From assembly GCA_033002965.1 (NCBI GenBank), contig JAURVB010014062.1, positions 1-64,000 on the forward strand: DNA of 64,000 nt, written 5' to 3'. This document shows positions 1-12,200 of the stretch, in pieces. The stretch comes from Piper betle (taxonomy: Eukaryota > Streptophyta > Magnoliopsida > Piperales > Piperaceae). The position numbers and the translations under genes were made by a program. The notes under the pieces were generated by a model that ran no database searches, was not told the origin of the DNA, and saw only the letters and a program-made list of their open reading frames with translations. Each line of letters opens with the position of its first letter. The stretch's first letter is position 1.

Positions 1-139
1 AGTGCCAATTCTAGTATCAGTGCCTCACACACCCCGGCCGTAGCCTTTTTATGGGGAGGCTATCACTGCACTCCAATGCGATGGAGGAATCGCTGTGCCT
101 CGCTCACCCCGACCGTAGCCTTTTTATGGGGCGGCTATC
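1..139. repeat. 73-bp tandem repeat with a hairpin core, cut by the window edge
   Basis: Two copies of a roughly 35-bp core begin near 33 and 106, giving a period of 73 bp. Each core holds a short inverted repeat (TAGCC and GGCTA) around a T-rich loop, with CCCC(G/A)(G/A)CCG at its left. The copies differ by a few substitutions. The array continues beyond the window, so its full length is unknown. I do not recognise the family. Confidence 0.6.
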
Positions 140-3100
140 ACTACTCCAAAACAATGTCGATGCATTACATAATTTACGCACATAATACAACCCTGTGTCG
201 GACTGAGTCAATTCTTTGACCCAAGTTGCACTCAGTACATGGTGATCGAATCTGGGCTCAGGCCGACCTAGGCTACCAACAAGGAAAGTACGATGTTCTA
301 CCTATTATACGTACCTGACTTGTGATTTTCTGACTGTGACCCGTGAACCCTAATCTGAATGATGGCATAAAATTATACATTAGTATAATTTTATTTTGCA
401 TGAACCTACATGCAACTTACATGACTAATATACTATCAATTTTAAATGATGTAATTAGTTCATGTTAGTCTTCATTCCTTATTAAATTTTCAGCAATTCT
501 AATAATAATTAATTATTAACATGTCTATTTACAAAACAACTAAGAAATCGACAAGAACCCTATGCATAAGACGCTGGAGATCTAGCAACTTGGTAGGGCA
601 TCTTCAACAAACCTTGCATGCAAGAATCCTAATAAAAATAAATAAGATGAGGGATGAAATACTCACACAGTAATGGGGAGGTCACCTCGGACGGAGATGA
701 TGGATGAAATACTCCCTCCTCCTGCATATATATACACTTCAACCATTCTCTCTATTAAATTCTCATACCCCATCATCCATTGGTATTTTCTAGGTTCAAC
801 GACCCCTTTATTAAATTCTCATACCTCATCATCCAGTTATGAATAAGTATTTTCTAGGTGATCTTAAGTTGAACCATGACCGGTCGATTTGATAACCAAC
901 CATATTGGTTCATCTATATTTATTTCATAATATTTAGGTTCGAGTCTTGTAATAAAAATCATGGTTTTTACAATATAATTATGATTCGTCGGTAAAGTGC
1001 CCAACACCTTGTCAAAATCAGGCTAGGTAAGCCACATGAATTATTACCAAATTGATTGTCTTTGCATTTAAACTATTGACCTGACCATGACACACATTGA
1101 AACATTTAATGTGCATGGTTCTCACTTGCCTTTAATGCAACTCCTCCAAAATCATTCTCTGCGAAGGCGTAACATAGTGAATGCATTTTCTTGGGCATTC
1201 ACTAACTGCAAGTTGAACTCCGAAATCTTCGCCATGAGCTGTAAATAAAACAAGAACTCGGTAATCCTCACCATGCTCTGTAAATAAAACCATGCCCAGT
1301 TTGGTACACATTGGTGCCTCAAACACTAAGGACGAATCCAAACTAAATGAAGTACATCAGAAGAGAAAATAAGAAGGCCATGTCACGTAACATGCTATGC
1401 TGTGCCAATTTTTCAACAAATCTTATTTTTCATGAGTTTTTTTACACCAAAAACGAAAAGAAAACCTTAGTACTTGGTTGCATTAATTTTGTACATGGGT
1501 CTAGATAGAAGATATCGTAAAACAGTGCAATTATTTGCATGAACTTAAGTACTAGTTACAAGTATTATAAGGTCACTAGACAATAGGAAGTATCTTGCGT
1601 TGAGATATGGCCGAGCTGTGCCATATATAATGTTGAAGGAGAAGGCATAAGGGGCTCTTTCTACACATGAACAAGGACATCCTGAACATAATAAGAAGAA
1701 AAAAGCCTAACAAAGTCTTTGTCAATTAAGAAGGGGAACTGATACAAGAAGAAACAATCCAATAAATTCCCCCAATTTCTCATAAATATGCACTGGAAGA
1801 TTGTAAAATTTATCCATTTATCCACATAACATTTAAATACCTTTGCCAATACAGTAAGCTTCGTTGATGAACAAATTATTTGCTGCACATTCAGGTATCA
1901 AACGGATCAATGCATTCTCTGCAAACATACACCAGCATTTTAACAAATTGACGTCACTAAATCAGCTGAGTTTGACGTGCCCATGAAAAAATGGCTCATA
2001 GAAGAAGCATTGTGGCAAAAATTCCATCTGTAGGATTTTTTGACTACTGCATTCACTTTTTAGGAGCAGAAATTTTTACACGAGAATTCAATAGCCTTCC
2101 TGTGCTTCCTCTATTGAAGTAACACTTGACAACTGATAAATTAAAAGCCAGTTTTCTAGATTTTAAGCAACAAGAGAATATTATCAAAACATAGGATCCA
2201 CAAGACTGATTACTGGTGCGTAATACATATGTATATAATCAAGAAACATAAGTTTATCTTTCAGTTGAATCAGACTCATGGATCAGCATTAACAGCTGCG
2301 ATAAGATTATGCAAACAAGGAAAGTAATGATCAGGTATTAATACAAAACATACGAGCAAAGTAGTCAGGCCATCAATTCATCTAAGAAATCAGACGGATG
2401 AAAGTTCCATAAGGTATGAAATGCTTTTTCTCCAAGATTTGGCAGATAGTTTTGTTTTGTTTGATCACATATCATAGTAAATCACTTAGTTATAATTTCA
2501 CTTTTCTTTTCTACTTTCTATTATCCTTCCTCTCACTGATTGCTGAAGCATTCGGGTTGTCACATTTATCAATTATCTGTAATTGGATGTGCTAGGAAAT
2601 ATCCAGAGCTTTAATAACTTGGAGATTCATGCCTTAGGGTTTGTTTAGATGTCCTGAAATTATATAAAAAAATATAAAATTTAGAGGTCACAAATTTTCT
2701 TATATTTGGATGTCTTGATATTTAGTCGAAATAAATTTTAATTTCAGAAAAAATAAATTTATATAAAAAATTTAAAAAGTAATATTTTTTTATGAAAAAT
2801 AAAAAAAATTATAAGATATTTTGGGAGGCACACGCACGTGGCCAAGAATATTTTATTTTTATTTTATTTTTTCACTATTCAAACATGTAAGAAAATTTTA
2901 AAAATAATTTATATCATTTCATTTTATTATATTTTTATTTTATATAATTTTTTTTTATTTACATTATTTCGATGCCGACCAAACATATCCTTGTTCACCG
3001 GAGGTACAATTTCAATGTATTTGAACTTTCCAAATTACGGCAATCTCCAATATATGGTCTGCATTTACCTTTGTTCTCGTATTGTCCTTGCCCACTTGTC
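140..3100. other. AT-rich intergenic DNA, no gene recognised
   Basis: Short open frames here look like chance. From about 2638 to 2990 the sequence opens with GGGTTTGTTTAGATGTCC and becomes extremely AT-rich, ending near an ACCAAACA motif. This resembles the GGGTCTGTTTGG-type non-autonomous elements common in plants; a similar tract lies at 45.0-45.55 kb. No clean terminal repeat or target duplication could be assigned. Confidence 0.4.
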
Positions 3101-3823
3101 CTAATAATGAAGCAGGTAAACCACCAGCCAGGATATCAAGTTAAGAAAGTACTCATGGGCCTGTATGACAAGACGAATCTTAGCATCCGACTTGCTAGCA
3201 TCTTTGTATACATCAGGATGGAACTCCTTGACCTGAGAAGATCAAAGAACAGCTTAATCTTGTTATAGCCCAAAAAGAACCATAAGCAAATCCGTCAAAT
3301 AGACTAATAAATGTTCAAACTTGCTTAACAATTCTGAAATTTTTTCTCAATTTTCAAGCAAAGAGAACAAAATTTCAATTCCCAAACAACTGACCCTCCA
3401 TTCAATCTAATTTCTCAATGTTCAACATTTATTAACACCTCACGCTAATCGAAAGGCAGAAGCACCATCTTAAACAAAATTGTATCGAAAACGATATCAG
3501 TGAAGTACCCAATTCACAAACTTACCAACCTGAGATAGGAAAGCCGTCTTGAGGTCCGCGAGGGAAGAAGAAGGGTCCACGCCCAGCATATCGCAAGGAG
3601 ATGAAGTGCTTCCAAAACCACCTTCACCGCCATCGGATCCTCTGCAAGAAACAAGAAGCCTCCCGAAGCGCTTCTTCTCGTATATGTAGCTAAATTTGAG
3701 GCAGAGTGAGCAGCTGCCATGGCACAAGAGGGGAGAGGAAAGACGGTTGAAGTGGCCGGAGGAGGAGGTAGTTGGAAGGGGAACCGTTACCCAACCACCC
3801 ATTTCCCGTTCTCTGTGACGCAT
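3101..3823 (-). pseudogene. Plastid-type J-domain (DnaJ-like) protein, 3' truncated
   Basis: Exon 1 runs from 3823 to 3530 and exon 2 from 3232 to the stop at 3101-3103; the introns join in phase 0 across a GT-AG pair. Exon 1 gives a basic, Ser-rich N-terminus like a plastid transit peptide, then the start of a J domain (DMLGVDPSSSLADLKTAF). Exon 2 supplies helix II and the diagnostic HPD loop (VKEFHPDVYKD), then reads about 25 more residues into sequence unlike the family and stops. Plant relatives (DJC76/77-type chloroplast J proteins) continue for hundreds of residues, often with a ferredoxin-like domain. No later exons are visible down to position 1, so the gene looks broken off inside the J domain. 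J proteins stimulate Hsp70 ATPase through HPD. A copia element sits about 10 bp upstream of the ATG at 3823; a second ATG is at 3802. Confidence 0.7.
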
Positions 3824-3837
3824 TCCATATTACATAT

Positions 3838-3991
3838 TGATAAACTTCTCTCTTCGTACGATCAATAAAACTCCTGCACAGTATTTACACATAGAAATAT
3901 AAAAGCTAACTTGATTGACAGGTTAGGTTCTCTACCACACTATAAGAGTATATTTCACATTATACTCTTATTACACGTGATACTCTTATTA
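3838..3991 (-). repeat. 3' LTR of the copia element
   Basis: This 154-bp repeat aligns end to end with 8285-8438. In element orientation it starts TAATAAGAG and ends TTTATCA, so the canonical TG start is not conserved at this boundary. It is the long terminal repeat nearest the J-domain start codon and could in principle supply promoter or 5' leader sequence to it. Confidence 0.88.
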
Positions 3992-4553
3992 CCCACTCCA
4001 AGCTTTAGGCTCAAAGACACCAAGCTTGCAAGCTAAATTCATGAATCCAGAGAGAGGCTTGGTAAAGATATCGGATACTTGATCAGAAGTAGAAATGTAT
4101 AGACTTTCAAGTTTTTGTAAAACCACTTGTTCTCTCACATACTGATAGTTAATTTCAATGTGTTTTATGCGAGCATGTAAGACAGGATTAATAGATAATT
4201 GCAATGCACTCATGTTGCCACAAAACAAAACTGGAGTAGTAGGAATAAGACTCGAAGATTATGAAGCTAAGTAAGTAAGCCAAACAATTTCAGCAGTTGT
4301 GGCTGCCATCGCTCTATACTCAGCCTCTATGCTAGACCCAACAATAGTAGTCTGCCTCTTTGCACTTCAGGAAATGGCATTCATACAAAGCATTGTATAA
4401 AACTAAGTTGTTGATCTTCTGGTTTGTTTACAACCAGCCTAGTCTAAATTAGAATAAGCAAGTAGTTCCAGTAAAAAGTTTGTCCGAATAAGACGCCCCA
4501 TACTTATAGTACCTTTGAGATATCTTAGAATACATTTTACTATCTGAAAATAG
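3989..4553 (-). pseudogene. Copia RNase H region
   Basis: The frame 4228-3989 encodes the C-terminal part typical of copia polyproteins: KHIEINYQYVREQV followed by STSDQVSDIFTKPL. The stretch 4229-4553 continues the RNase H homology on the minus strand with stops. RNase H removes the RNA strand during reverse transcription. Not functional here because frames are broken. Confidence 0.75.
3992..4003 (-). other. Polypurine tract
   Basis: On the minus strand the purine-rich stretch ending GGAGTGGG lies directly against the inner edge of the 3' LTR. That is where plus-strand DNA synthesis is primed in LTR elements. Confidence 0.6.
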
Positions 4554-5853
4554 TTAAGTGTTTGGTTGATGCATATGTTGACAAACACAATTCACTGCAA
4601 AGGAGATATCAGGTCTGGTAATTGTCAAATATTGTAAGGAGCCAACCAACATTCGATAGAAAGATACATTCTCATAAACAAGGGTAAATTCAGAAGATAT
4701 ATTTGGAACAACAATGGGTGTATTGAGAGGCTTGTAGTCTACCATCATTGTTTTTTCCAATAGATCATATGCATATCGTTTTTGAGACAAAAACAAACCT
4801 TGTGAAGTTCTTGTGAATTCAATTCCCAGGAAATAATGAACTAATCCAAGACCAGTCATTTCAAAATTAGATTTGAGAAGTAAAATAAATTCAGATATCA
4901 AAACTGTAGAGCTGCCAGTTATCAACATATAGAAGTAACACCAAAACATGACCTTCATGATGTTTGACAAACAGAGAAGGATCAACAACACTTAAAACAA
5001 AACTTTGAGAGAGAAGAAAATACTGAACTTTTCATACCAAGCTCGTGGCGCTTGTTTCAACCCATAGAGAGCGTTGTAAAGTTTCCAAACATGTGAGGGA
5101 AACTGTTTACTTTTAAACCCAGGAGGTTGATGAATGTAGGGTGTTTCATTAAGAATCCCATTGACAAATGCATTCTTTACATCAAGTTGATTGATGTCCC
5201 AGCCCTTAACAGTAGCAATGGTAAGAACTGTTGGCATTGTAGATGACTAAACTACGGGGAAAAAGTCTTAGAGTAATCCACACCTTGTTCTTGATTGTAC
5301 CCCTATGCAACAAGCCTTGCTATAAGCTTATCAAGAATATTATCAGCCTTGTATTTTGCTTTAAACAACCATTTTACTCCAATAACATTCATATCCTCTA
5401 TCTTTGGTATTAAACTCCAGTCTAGTTCTTTTCAAGAGCAATGATTTCAGCTCTCATTGCCTCCATCCATCGATCATCCTTTAAGGCTTTGTGAACCGAA
5501 GTAGGCTCTTTGATGACAACCTTAGTTGAGACTAGAGCATAGCGAGGGTTAGGTTTAACCACTCCAGCTTTAGACCTTGTTATCATAGGATGAAAAATTG
5601 AATTTGGATGCATAGGTGTGTTGTCAGTCATGGCTTCATGCGAAGAAGAGGAAATGGAGGAGGATGACTCAGGTAGATCAGATACTATAGGAGGCAAATC
5701 ATCCTCTTGTAGTATATCAACAATCTGATATTTACTTCCTGAATTTGTACCTCCTGGAGTTGGAGTCATACTCCTACATGGCCTGAAGGAAGACATTTTT
5801 TGGACAGCGGGTTTATCAACAAATTTCTCCAAGAGGAAATAGGTGCTCATCAA
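4554..5853 (-). pseudogene. Copia reverse transcriptase, active site lost
   Basis: The frame 5853-5422 ends with the pre-RT segment (DDRWMEAMRAEIIALEKN). The frame 5237-4992 holds the first catalytic motif (QLDVKNAFVNG) and LYGLKQAPRAWYEKF. The frame 4991-4554 holds the downstream thumb region (GLGLVHYFLGIEF, SFYRMLVGSLQYLTITRPD). The YVDD box between them is damaged near 4925-4940: the Tyr-Val-Asp is followed at once by downstream sequence in another frame. This fits an 11-bp loss between short direct repeats. Further stops lie between 5238 and 5421. Confidence 0.85.
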
Positions 5854-6762
5854 AAATTAAATGTCTAGACATATATATCCTACCAGTTTTAGGGTCAAGA
5901 CATTTGTAGCCCTTGTGAATAGATCCATAACCAATGAATACATACGGCAAGGATTTTGGAGAGAACTTATGTTGTGGATAGTGACGCAAACATGGATAAC
6001 ACAACATCCAAAAGTTCTGAAGGCTTTGTATTCAGGAATTTTGCCAAATAATAATTCATATGGAGATTTGTTGTCTGTTAAACTTGTAAGGGCAACCTGT
6101 TCAACAAGAAGACTGCAAACTAAAAACTCTCATTTCAATACAGCATGGGAGTTTTTGAATGAAACAGTTGTGTGAGACCTGTTTCAACTATGGGTGTCTC
6201 CTTTCCGCTACTCCTGCCTATTGTGGAGTATATGGACAGGCAAATTGATGTTAGGTTCCATTTTCTTGAAAATGTATTCTTAGTTTTTCTGATTTAAATT
6301 CTCCCCCACCATCTAAATGAAAAATCTTTATTTTTCTTTCAAACTGTGTGTGAACCATCGTCTCAAATTGAAGATAGAGAGAGACAAAGTTTGCTTTATT
6401 CTTTAAAAGATAATACCAAGTGAACCGAGTACAAACATCAACAAAACTCACATATTATCTATAAGAAGCCCGAGAAATAACAAGAGCTGGTCCCCATAGA
6501 TCACAATGAATCAAATCAAAAGGTTAAGCAGACTTATTTACAGACAACTCAAAAGTAAACACTTAGATTTTCCTAGTTGACAAGCCACATAAACATTGGT
6601 CGAAGCAGGCTTGTCATTTACTTTGATCAAACCTAGAGCTTGTAGTAGCTTCACAAGGGATATAGAACAGTGTCCAAGTCTACTATGCCAGATATCAAAA
6701 TCAGTTGTAACTTGCCTATTTGAAAAAAGCTTTTTGTCTTTGAATGTCCAATATGTAGACAT
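5816..6762 (-). pseudogene. Copia integrase
   Basis: The frame 6762-6538 has the zinc-binding HHCC end (WHSRLGHCSISLVKLLQALG, then CQLGKSK). The frame 6451-6251 has the core domain with the DVCTRFTWYYLLKNK and HLDGGGEF motifs. The frame 6007-5816 has the conserved PYVFIGYGSIHKGYKCLDP segment that follows the core. Frames are interrupted by shifts and stops. Integrase inserts the cDNA and would have generated the CATAT duplication. Confidence 0.82.
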
Positions 6763-7110
6763 TCCCTCTTTTCCTTCCTTTAGCCATCAATTTTCTTGAT
6801 ATTCTGTATTTGATACAGACTTTATTAGTTAAAAACCATATGTCAAAAGGCATGTCAGCTGATAACTGTGTAACGGAAATAAGATTCTGTTTAAGTGAAG
6901 GCACCAACAATACATTGTTTACCTGCAAATTTCCAGACATAGTACGAAGAACAATAGTACCAATGTCAGTTATAGGCAGAAAATCTCCATTACCAACCAT
7001 AACCGAGTCTGCTCCTTCATATGTTGTCAAAGAAGTAAACAATGAAGAATTACCAGACATGTGTGAGGAGGCACCTGAATCAGGAATCCATTCGTTGGCA
7101 TCAACATCTG
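6716..7110 (-). pseudogene. Copia aspartic protease
   Basis: The minus-strand frame contains WIPDSGASSHMSGNSSLF, the catalytic D-S-G motif of copia proteases, followed by the conserved VLLVPSLKQNLISVTQLS about 55 residues later. This frame is open from about 7110 to 6716. It processes the polyprotein in active elements. Confidence 0.82.
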
Positions 7111-7139
7111 AGATCTGTCGTGCAGATGGCTTGATGCAC

Positions 7140-8114
7140 AGAAGGTGTCTTCCACTTCTTGTTAAACCTTTTCCAACACTTGTTTGTCATATGTCTAAAC
7201 CTAAGGCAAATCTGGCATTGAAATTTTGGCTTTGTGGATAGTTGTGGACCAGCGTTTTCAAATGTTTCTCCTTTTGTGAATTCTGAATCAGTAAAGTGAA
7301 TTTGTGCACTTTGATTGTTGGAAACATCACTCTGAAACCCACGGTTCTGTGAGGTAAAATTCTGTTTTTGTGCAGAACTAAACTGTGGTCTTTTAAAACT
7401 CCTTTGAGCAGCATAAGCAACCTGATTTTAACTGTGATGATGATGTTTCAGAATCCTTGATTCATAGGATAGTAGCATATCCATTAGGTCATTGAGAGAT
7501 GGCATAGGAAGCCTCAACATCATGGTAATGAACATTTGATAGTCACTACCTTACCCTTGTAACAGCCAAAAACATTTCCTTTCTTCAGTCAAGGGTTTCC
7601 CAATCACTCCAAGTTCATCAATAATAGTCTTAAACTTCAACATATATTCATCAAGACTACTATAATTGTCGCGACAATTTAGTTGCAACTCCCCTTGCAA
7701 ATTAAAATTTCTTTCTAGAGAAGACTAAGCCATTTTCTGTTTCAAAACTGACCAAAGTTCATATGCAGTTTTCGTTCCAACAGCAAAGTATGCTACCTCT
7801 TTACTCAGAGTACTTGTGATCCAACCTTTTAACAACTTATCAGATCTTTCCTAAAGCAGAAAATCAGGATTAATCTCTTCATGAGCAGTAGAATCATAAG
7901 TAACCGTTTTCGGTAGAATTGTTCCAGTTCCATTGATGAATGATCCAAATCCATGAGAATCTATCAGATTCAAGATCTGATCTTCCCAAATTCTATAATT
8001 TGTAGGATCCAAAGTAATATTGACAAAGTTCGATACATTTGTTGTATTTGGATAAGGAAAAGATACATTTTCAGATGATGATGCTATGTTATACACCATT
8101 GTTGATTTCATCAA
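7140..8114 (-). pseudogene. Copia gag with CCHC zinc knuckle
   Basis: The gag start is an ATG at 8114; the N-terminal part reads NYRIWEDQILNLIDSHG, typical of plant copia gag. A CCHC knuckle (CQICLRFRHMTNKC, spacing C-x2-C-x4-H-x4-C) lies at about 7180-7225, in a different frame from the open stretch 7420-7187. At least one frameshift and several stops therefore separate gag segments. The knuckle binds RNA in functional elements. Confidence 0.78.
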
Positions 8115-8272
8115 GATTAGAAAACAACAGATTCATAAAACAAATCAGAAAATGATGAACAAATATCAAACCGTCGAGGACTGAGGCGCGAAGAAAACCT
8201 CACTCGAAGCAGGCTTGATCACTGGAGCAATTTTCCATAGCCTGAGGCAGATTGTCACAATTGACCGCCACT

Positions 8273-8284
8273 GCTCTGATACCA
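8273..8284 (-). other. Primer-binding site (initiator Met tRNA)
   Basis: The minus strand reads TGGTATCAGAGC directly after the LTR end. This is the standard plant LTR-element primer-binding site complementary to the 3' end of initiator methionine tRNA. Confidence 0.9.
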
Positions 8285-8438
8285 TGATAAACTTCTCTCT
8301 TATTACAATCAATAAAACTCCTGTACAGTATTTATACGCAGAAATACAAAAGCTAACTTGATTGACAAGTTAGGTTCTCTAACACACTATAAGAGTATAT
8401 TACACATTATACTCGTATTACACATTATACTCGTATTA
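8285..8438 (-). repeat. 5' LTR of the copia element
   Basis: Partner of 3838-3991, with the same length and about 90% identity by eye. It is flanked outside by CATAT (8439-8443) and inside by the primer-binding site. It carries the element's own promoter by definition, but no clear TATA box stands out. Confidence 0.88.
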
Positions 8439-8443
8439 CATAT

Positions 8444-9299
8444 TAGTTACTAGCACTGAAAAAATAAATAAATGATGCAAAATACAAAGAAAAAAATATT
8501 GGCGCGCCAAGACTCGGTGGCCATTTAGCTTCCATCTAAGCTTCGTGAAAAATTCTATTCCAAGTAAACTATTATTTGTGTGCATGAATATAAATAAAAT
8601 TTTTAAAAAAATTATTGAATGATTTGATAAGACAAATATACTGAATGATTCTGAGATCGGTAGGAGGACGGGGTGTTGGCTCCTTCCGGGCCATCTATAC
8701 CTTACATTTGTTGGTTAAAAGGCCGAAAATAATCTAAGCCAGTTAAGACATTTATGATTACATGATATTTTATCTACAGAATATGCAAACAATAGTCCAA
8801 TCTATGGCCTTTCCAGAGTCGAAGATAGTTTTAAGCCATAAGGTATGAAATGAACCCTTTTTTCTTTACCACAATCACATAGGATATGAAGAACTGTAAT
8901 GAATAACTACATTAAATGTCTTTTTGTTGAACAAAAATCAAACCTATACTTCTTTTTATTGTGTTACATGCAGTTACAAGTGCGTTTTCAACAGGGCGTT
9001 GCAATCGAAGTGATTGCTTGTCATCCTACAATGAAGAAACCGCTTCCATCTTATTTTCCTTTCTTCACCTGTCATTTTATCCACATTGGTGGTATGGACA
9101 ATTCTCGCATTTTTAACGAGGATCACTCACGTTTCTTTCCATCATCCCCTGCGTCAAGACGTCCGTCCACTTCTTCCAAGCTCATCACATTCGCATTGTT
9201 GAGTGTAGTAGCTGGGAGCCGAGTTCGGCGACCTCATTCCGAGGAAAAGCTGGTGTAGTAATCGACCATCCATGTGCGAATACGACACCAAGTAGCGAG
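8444..9299. other. Spacer and 3' flank of the polyamine oxidase gene
   Basis: No gene recognised. In minus-strand terms this is the original upstream flank of the J-domain gene, now separated from it by the copia insertion, and also the 3' untranslated flank of the polyamine oxidase gene. A plus-strand frame at 8899-9258 has no recognisable domain. Confidence 0.4.
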
Positions 9300-12200
9300 T
9301 CATTTAATGCCTTCTTGCACCACTAGCTTTCCACTAGTGAACAGTCGCCTTGAACTGTCCCATTTCTGGAGCCCTGAGACAGCTTCTTGCCGGTGAGTGA
9401 AGCTAAATGAAGTTAGCAGTGGCTCCAGGAAGAATGACCCCTCCAAAGCTGGCACATCTTCCTCCGATGAATCCTTTTCTTCCTTTAATGCTTTCAACAA
9501 TGCTTCGCTTGTTTCCAAACCTGTTTGACATGTTTCGGTAATTCAACACAAAAAGACAATTTCTAAACCAACGAAGATATATTATGTCAATAAACACTGG
9601 CATCTTTTCCCCCAAGTCCCCTTAGTATGGTCCCTAAATGTTAGTGCATAATGTTTATGATTGTACTTTTAACATAAGAGTAAAATATAGTAGTCTAGAA
9701 TGTGAGTAAACTATTCCTTTCTAACAACAATTCCGGTTTACAGATAAGATGATTCTTTTCACAGCTGGTTACATAGATGATAGATGCTTATCATGATGAA
9801 TGCTAGTCTAAACACTGAGATTGAACACCAGGTCAATGGGATAGCAGTAAATCCTCTAAGCAGACTAGCAGTAAATACCCTCTCAACGACCCATGGAATT
9901 TACCAAATTAAGAAGGCAACAAGATGCATATATAATAAGCCCGATGAAAGCTTATGAGAGAAATATGTGTCTAACCAGATAGGTAGCCACCATGGACATA
10001 ACCATTGAACCGTTCATTAGTGTATTCTCCTGTGAAAAAAATGGGTCCGACGGGAGCCTGCACCATTCAGCAAAATTTGTTATTTCACTCTTTTCTCATA
10101 AGTATGAAGCCACAAAAACAAAAATGTTTAATGTACACAAGAGATAAGTAAATCCAGCTAATTGGTTCGAATACATTGGATCAACATATAAATCTCCTAT
10201 CAACAACACTACTAATTTCTGAGGGCTGAGCTCGCCGAGATTGTCCCCAGAGAAGCAATAGCTTAAAGTTCGTTCATGTAGGCTGTAGCTCGGGAAAAAT
10301 AAAGTTCCCACATGTGTTCGAACTCGGCTCGAATAGTTTGAAACTCGTTCGAACTCGACTCGAGATCGAACGAGTTTTAGACATACATGCTTGAGTTCGA
10401 CTCGAATATCTTTTATGTGTTCGAGCTTAACTCGAGCTCGAATATACTTAAACTGTTTAATTTTTGTGAACTCGTTCGCCAGCTCGTTCGTTAGCTCGAA
10501 ACCAGCTCGATTAAAAGTCAAAAGTACCTCACTTAAAAAAATGAAGGCATTGTGGTTTAAACCCACAACCTTGAAGTCATCAAGGTGAATATTTGTCATC
10601 TCAACTATCTTGCTTCTTTGTTATTATATTTCATATAAATATATAAATATAAATATAAATAAATAAATAAAATATAATATAAAGACTATATTATTATATT
10701 ATTTTATCGAGTCGAGTTCGAGTTACAACCGAGTCGAGTCGAGTCGAACACGACCTTACTCAAGCTCGGCTCGTAAGATTCGAATTCGAGTCGAGTTCGA
10801 ATCGAGTTCGAGTCGAGCATTTAAATGTCGAGTTTCGAGTCGAGTCATACCAAGGCGAACACTAAATGCTCACGAGCTGGCTCACTCAGTTAGCAACCCT
10901 AGCTTCAACATATTAGTTCGTAACTTCATATTTTGAGCTTATTTGTTGTCCGGAGTGATTTTCGAAGTATCAGTATTCACCAAAAGAATGTCACTCACGA
11001 AGAGATTGACCTCTCAACTCCACAGCCTCCCGAAATTTTTCAAAGTAAAAAAAAGCTACAAAAAGTCTTCTCGAGAGTCGAGACAGCGCAAAGCAAGCTC
11101 AATAAATAGGCGACCGTGCAAAGGCCTGATCTAGGTAGGAGCCTCACGCACACAGAAATGTTGCAGTCAGTTTTCCCTCCCAATAATTCCGACTTCTTAT
11201 GGACAACCAGTGCAGAAGTAAATATCGATGGCTAAGCCCTCAGGTAGGGTGTGGACCGTGTAGTCTTGTCCTAGCTGCGAGAGCTTCAACTATACTGCTA
11301 CCTTTAGTGAATTATTGGACACTAACCTATATCAAATGACTCTCATAAACATTCTACCACGAAAACGCATCTAAAGCCAGTGTTAAGCAGAACCAAAAAC
11401 CTTTTCGACGAAAACAGGTTATAATCAAAGTATGTATATGTATGTTTCCTTTCATAAAGAATTTTAAGACGAGAGGAGCAGAATACCTTGACGTCGGTGA
11501 AGTGGTGTTGGGTGGCGAAGATGGGATAGTTACTATAGCTACCGCGCTGGAACCGGTTGTTCCACCACTTGGGAACGAGAATCTCTGTTGCTTCTGGGAT
11601 GTGGGGACCGAACATGTCCCTAAGACAGCCCGTGGCCTCCATTAACGTGGCCTTGTCACTCTGAGCCTCTACCCTCCTGGACTCCCCATTGGTCAGCGTT
11701 ACTACCAGAATGTTGGACCCCGGGTAGGCGCTCTCCATGTGCTGAACGCAGATATAATATATTCATAAGAAAGAACAAAACCACTTCTCTTCTAAGTTTG
11801 TTTGATATTGAAAATAAAGCCTTTGTAATTTAGTCCGCTCATTAAAACTTAATCAGCTGTCACACTAGAAGGAGTAGACAAGATTCGCAAATTAAAGATA
11901 AGTTGCAATTTTTTTTTATGCCCACAGGAACAAGTTACAGCTCCTACCGATAGATACTTAAAGAGTTTCCGGCCACTTGCAGGTGGAGGTAATTAAATTA
12001 AAAGATTACGACGAAAAGGTTGTGTTGGGCTTTTTCTATGGCCCACCCAGTCTGATTGACGTATACAGCAATGATTGTAGGAAATGACAAAGATGTATGA
12101 ATTATTATACTTTATATGGGGACTATTGTTTTCCCACCTGCCACGGACCCGTCTGGTCGTGCCAGGAAATGTATTGGACGTTGCAGTCACCTACTTTTTT

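Larger units (their letters stand above)
3838..8438 (-). mobile_element. Ty1/copia LTR retrotransposon, complete outline but decayed
   Basis: Two 154-bp direct repeats (3838-3991 and 8285-8438) bound a 4.6-kb element read on the minus strand. A 5-bp duplication CATAT lies at 3833-3837 and 8439-8443. The primer-binding site touches the right LTR and matches initiator Met tRNA. The internal order is gag, zinc knuckle, protease, integrase, reverse transcriptase, RNase H, which is the copia order. By eye the LTRs differ at about 15 of 154 positions, so the insertion is old. The coding region is split among several frames with stops, and the reverse transcriptase active site is deleted, so this copy cannot move by itself. 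It lies just upstream of the J-domain gene in the same orientation. Confidence 0.92.

Noticed and set aside
10620..10720. AT-rich centre of the TCGA repeat as an independent microsatellite
   Set aside because: The same AT centre occurs at the matching place in copy 3, so it is part of the element.
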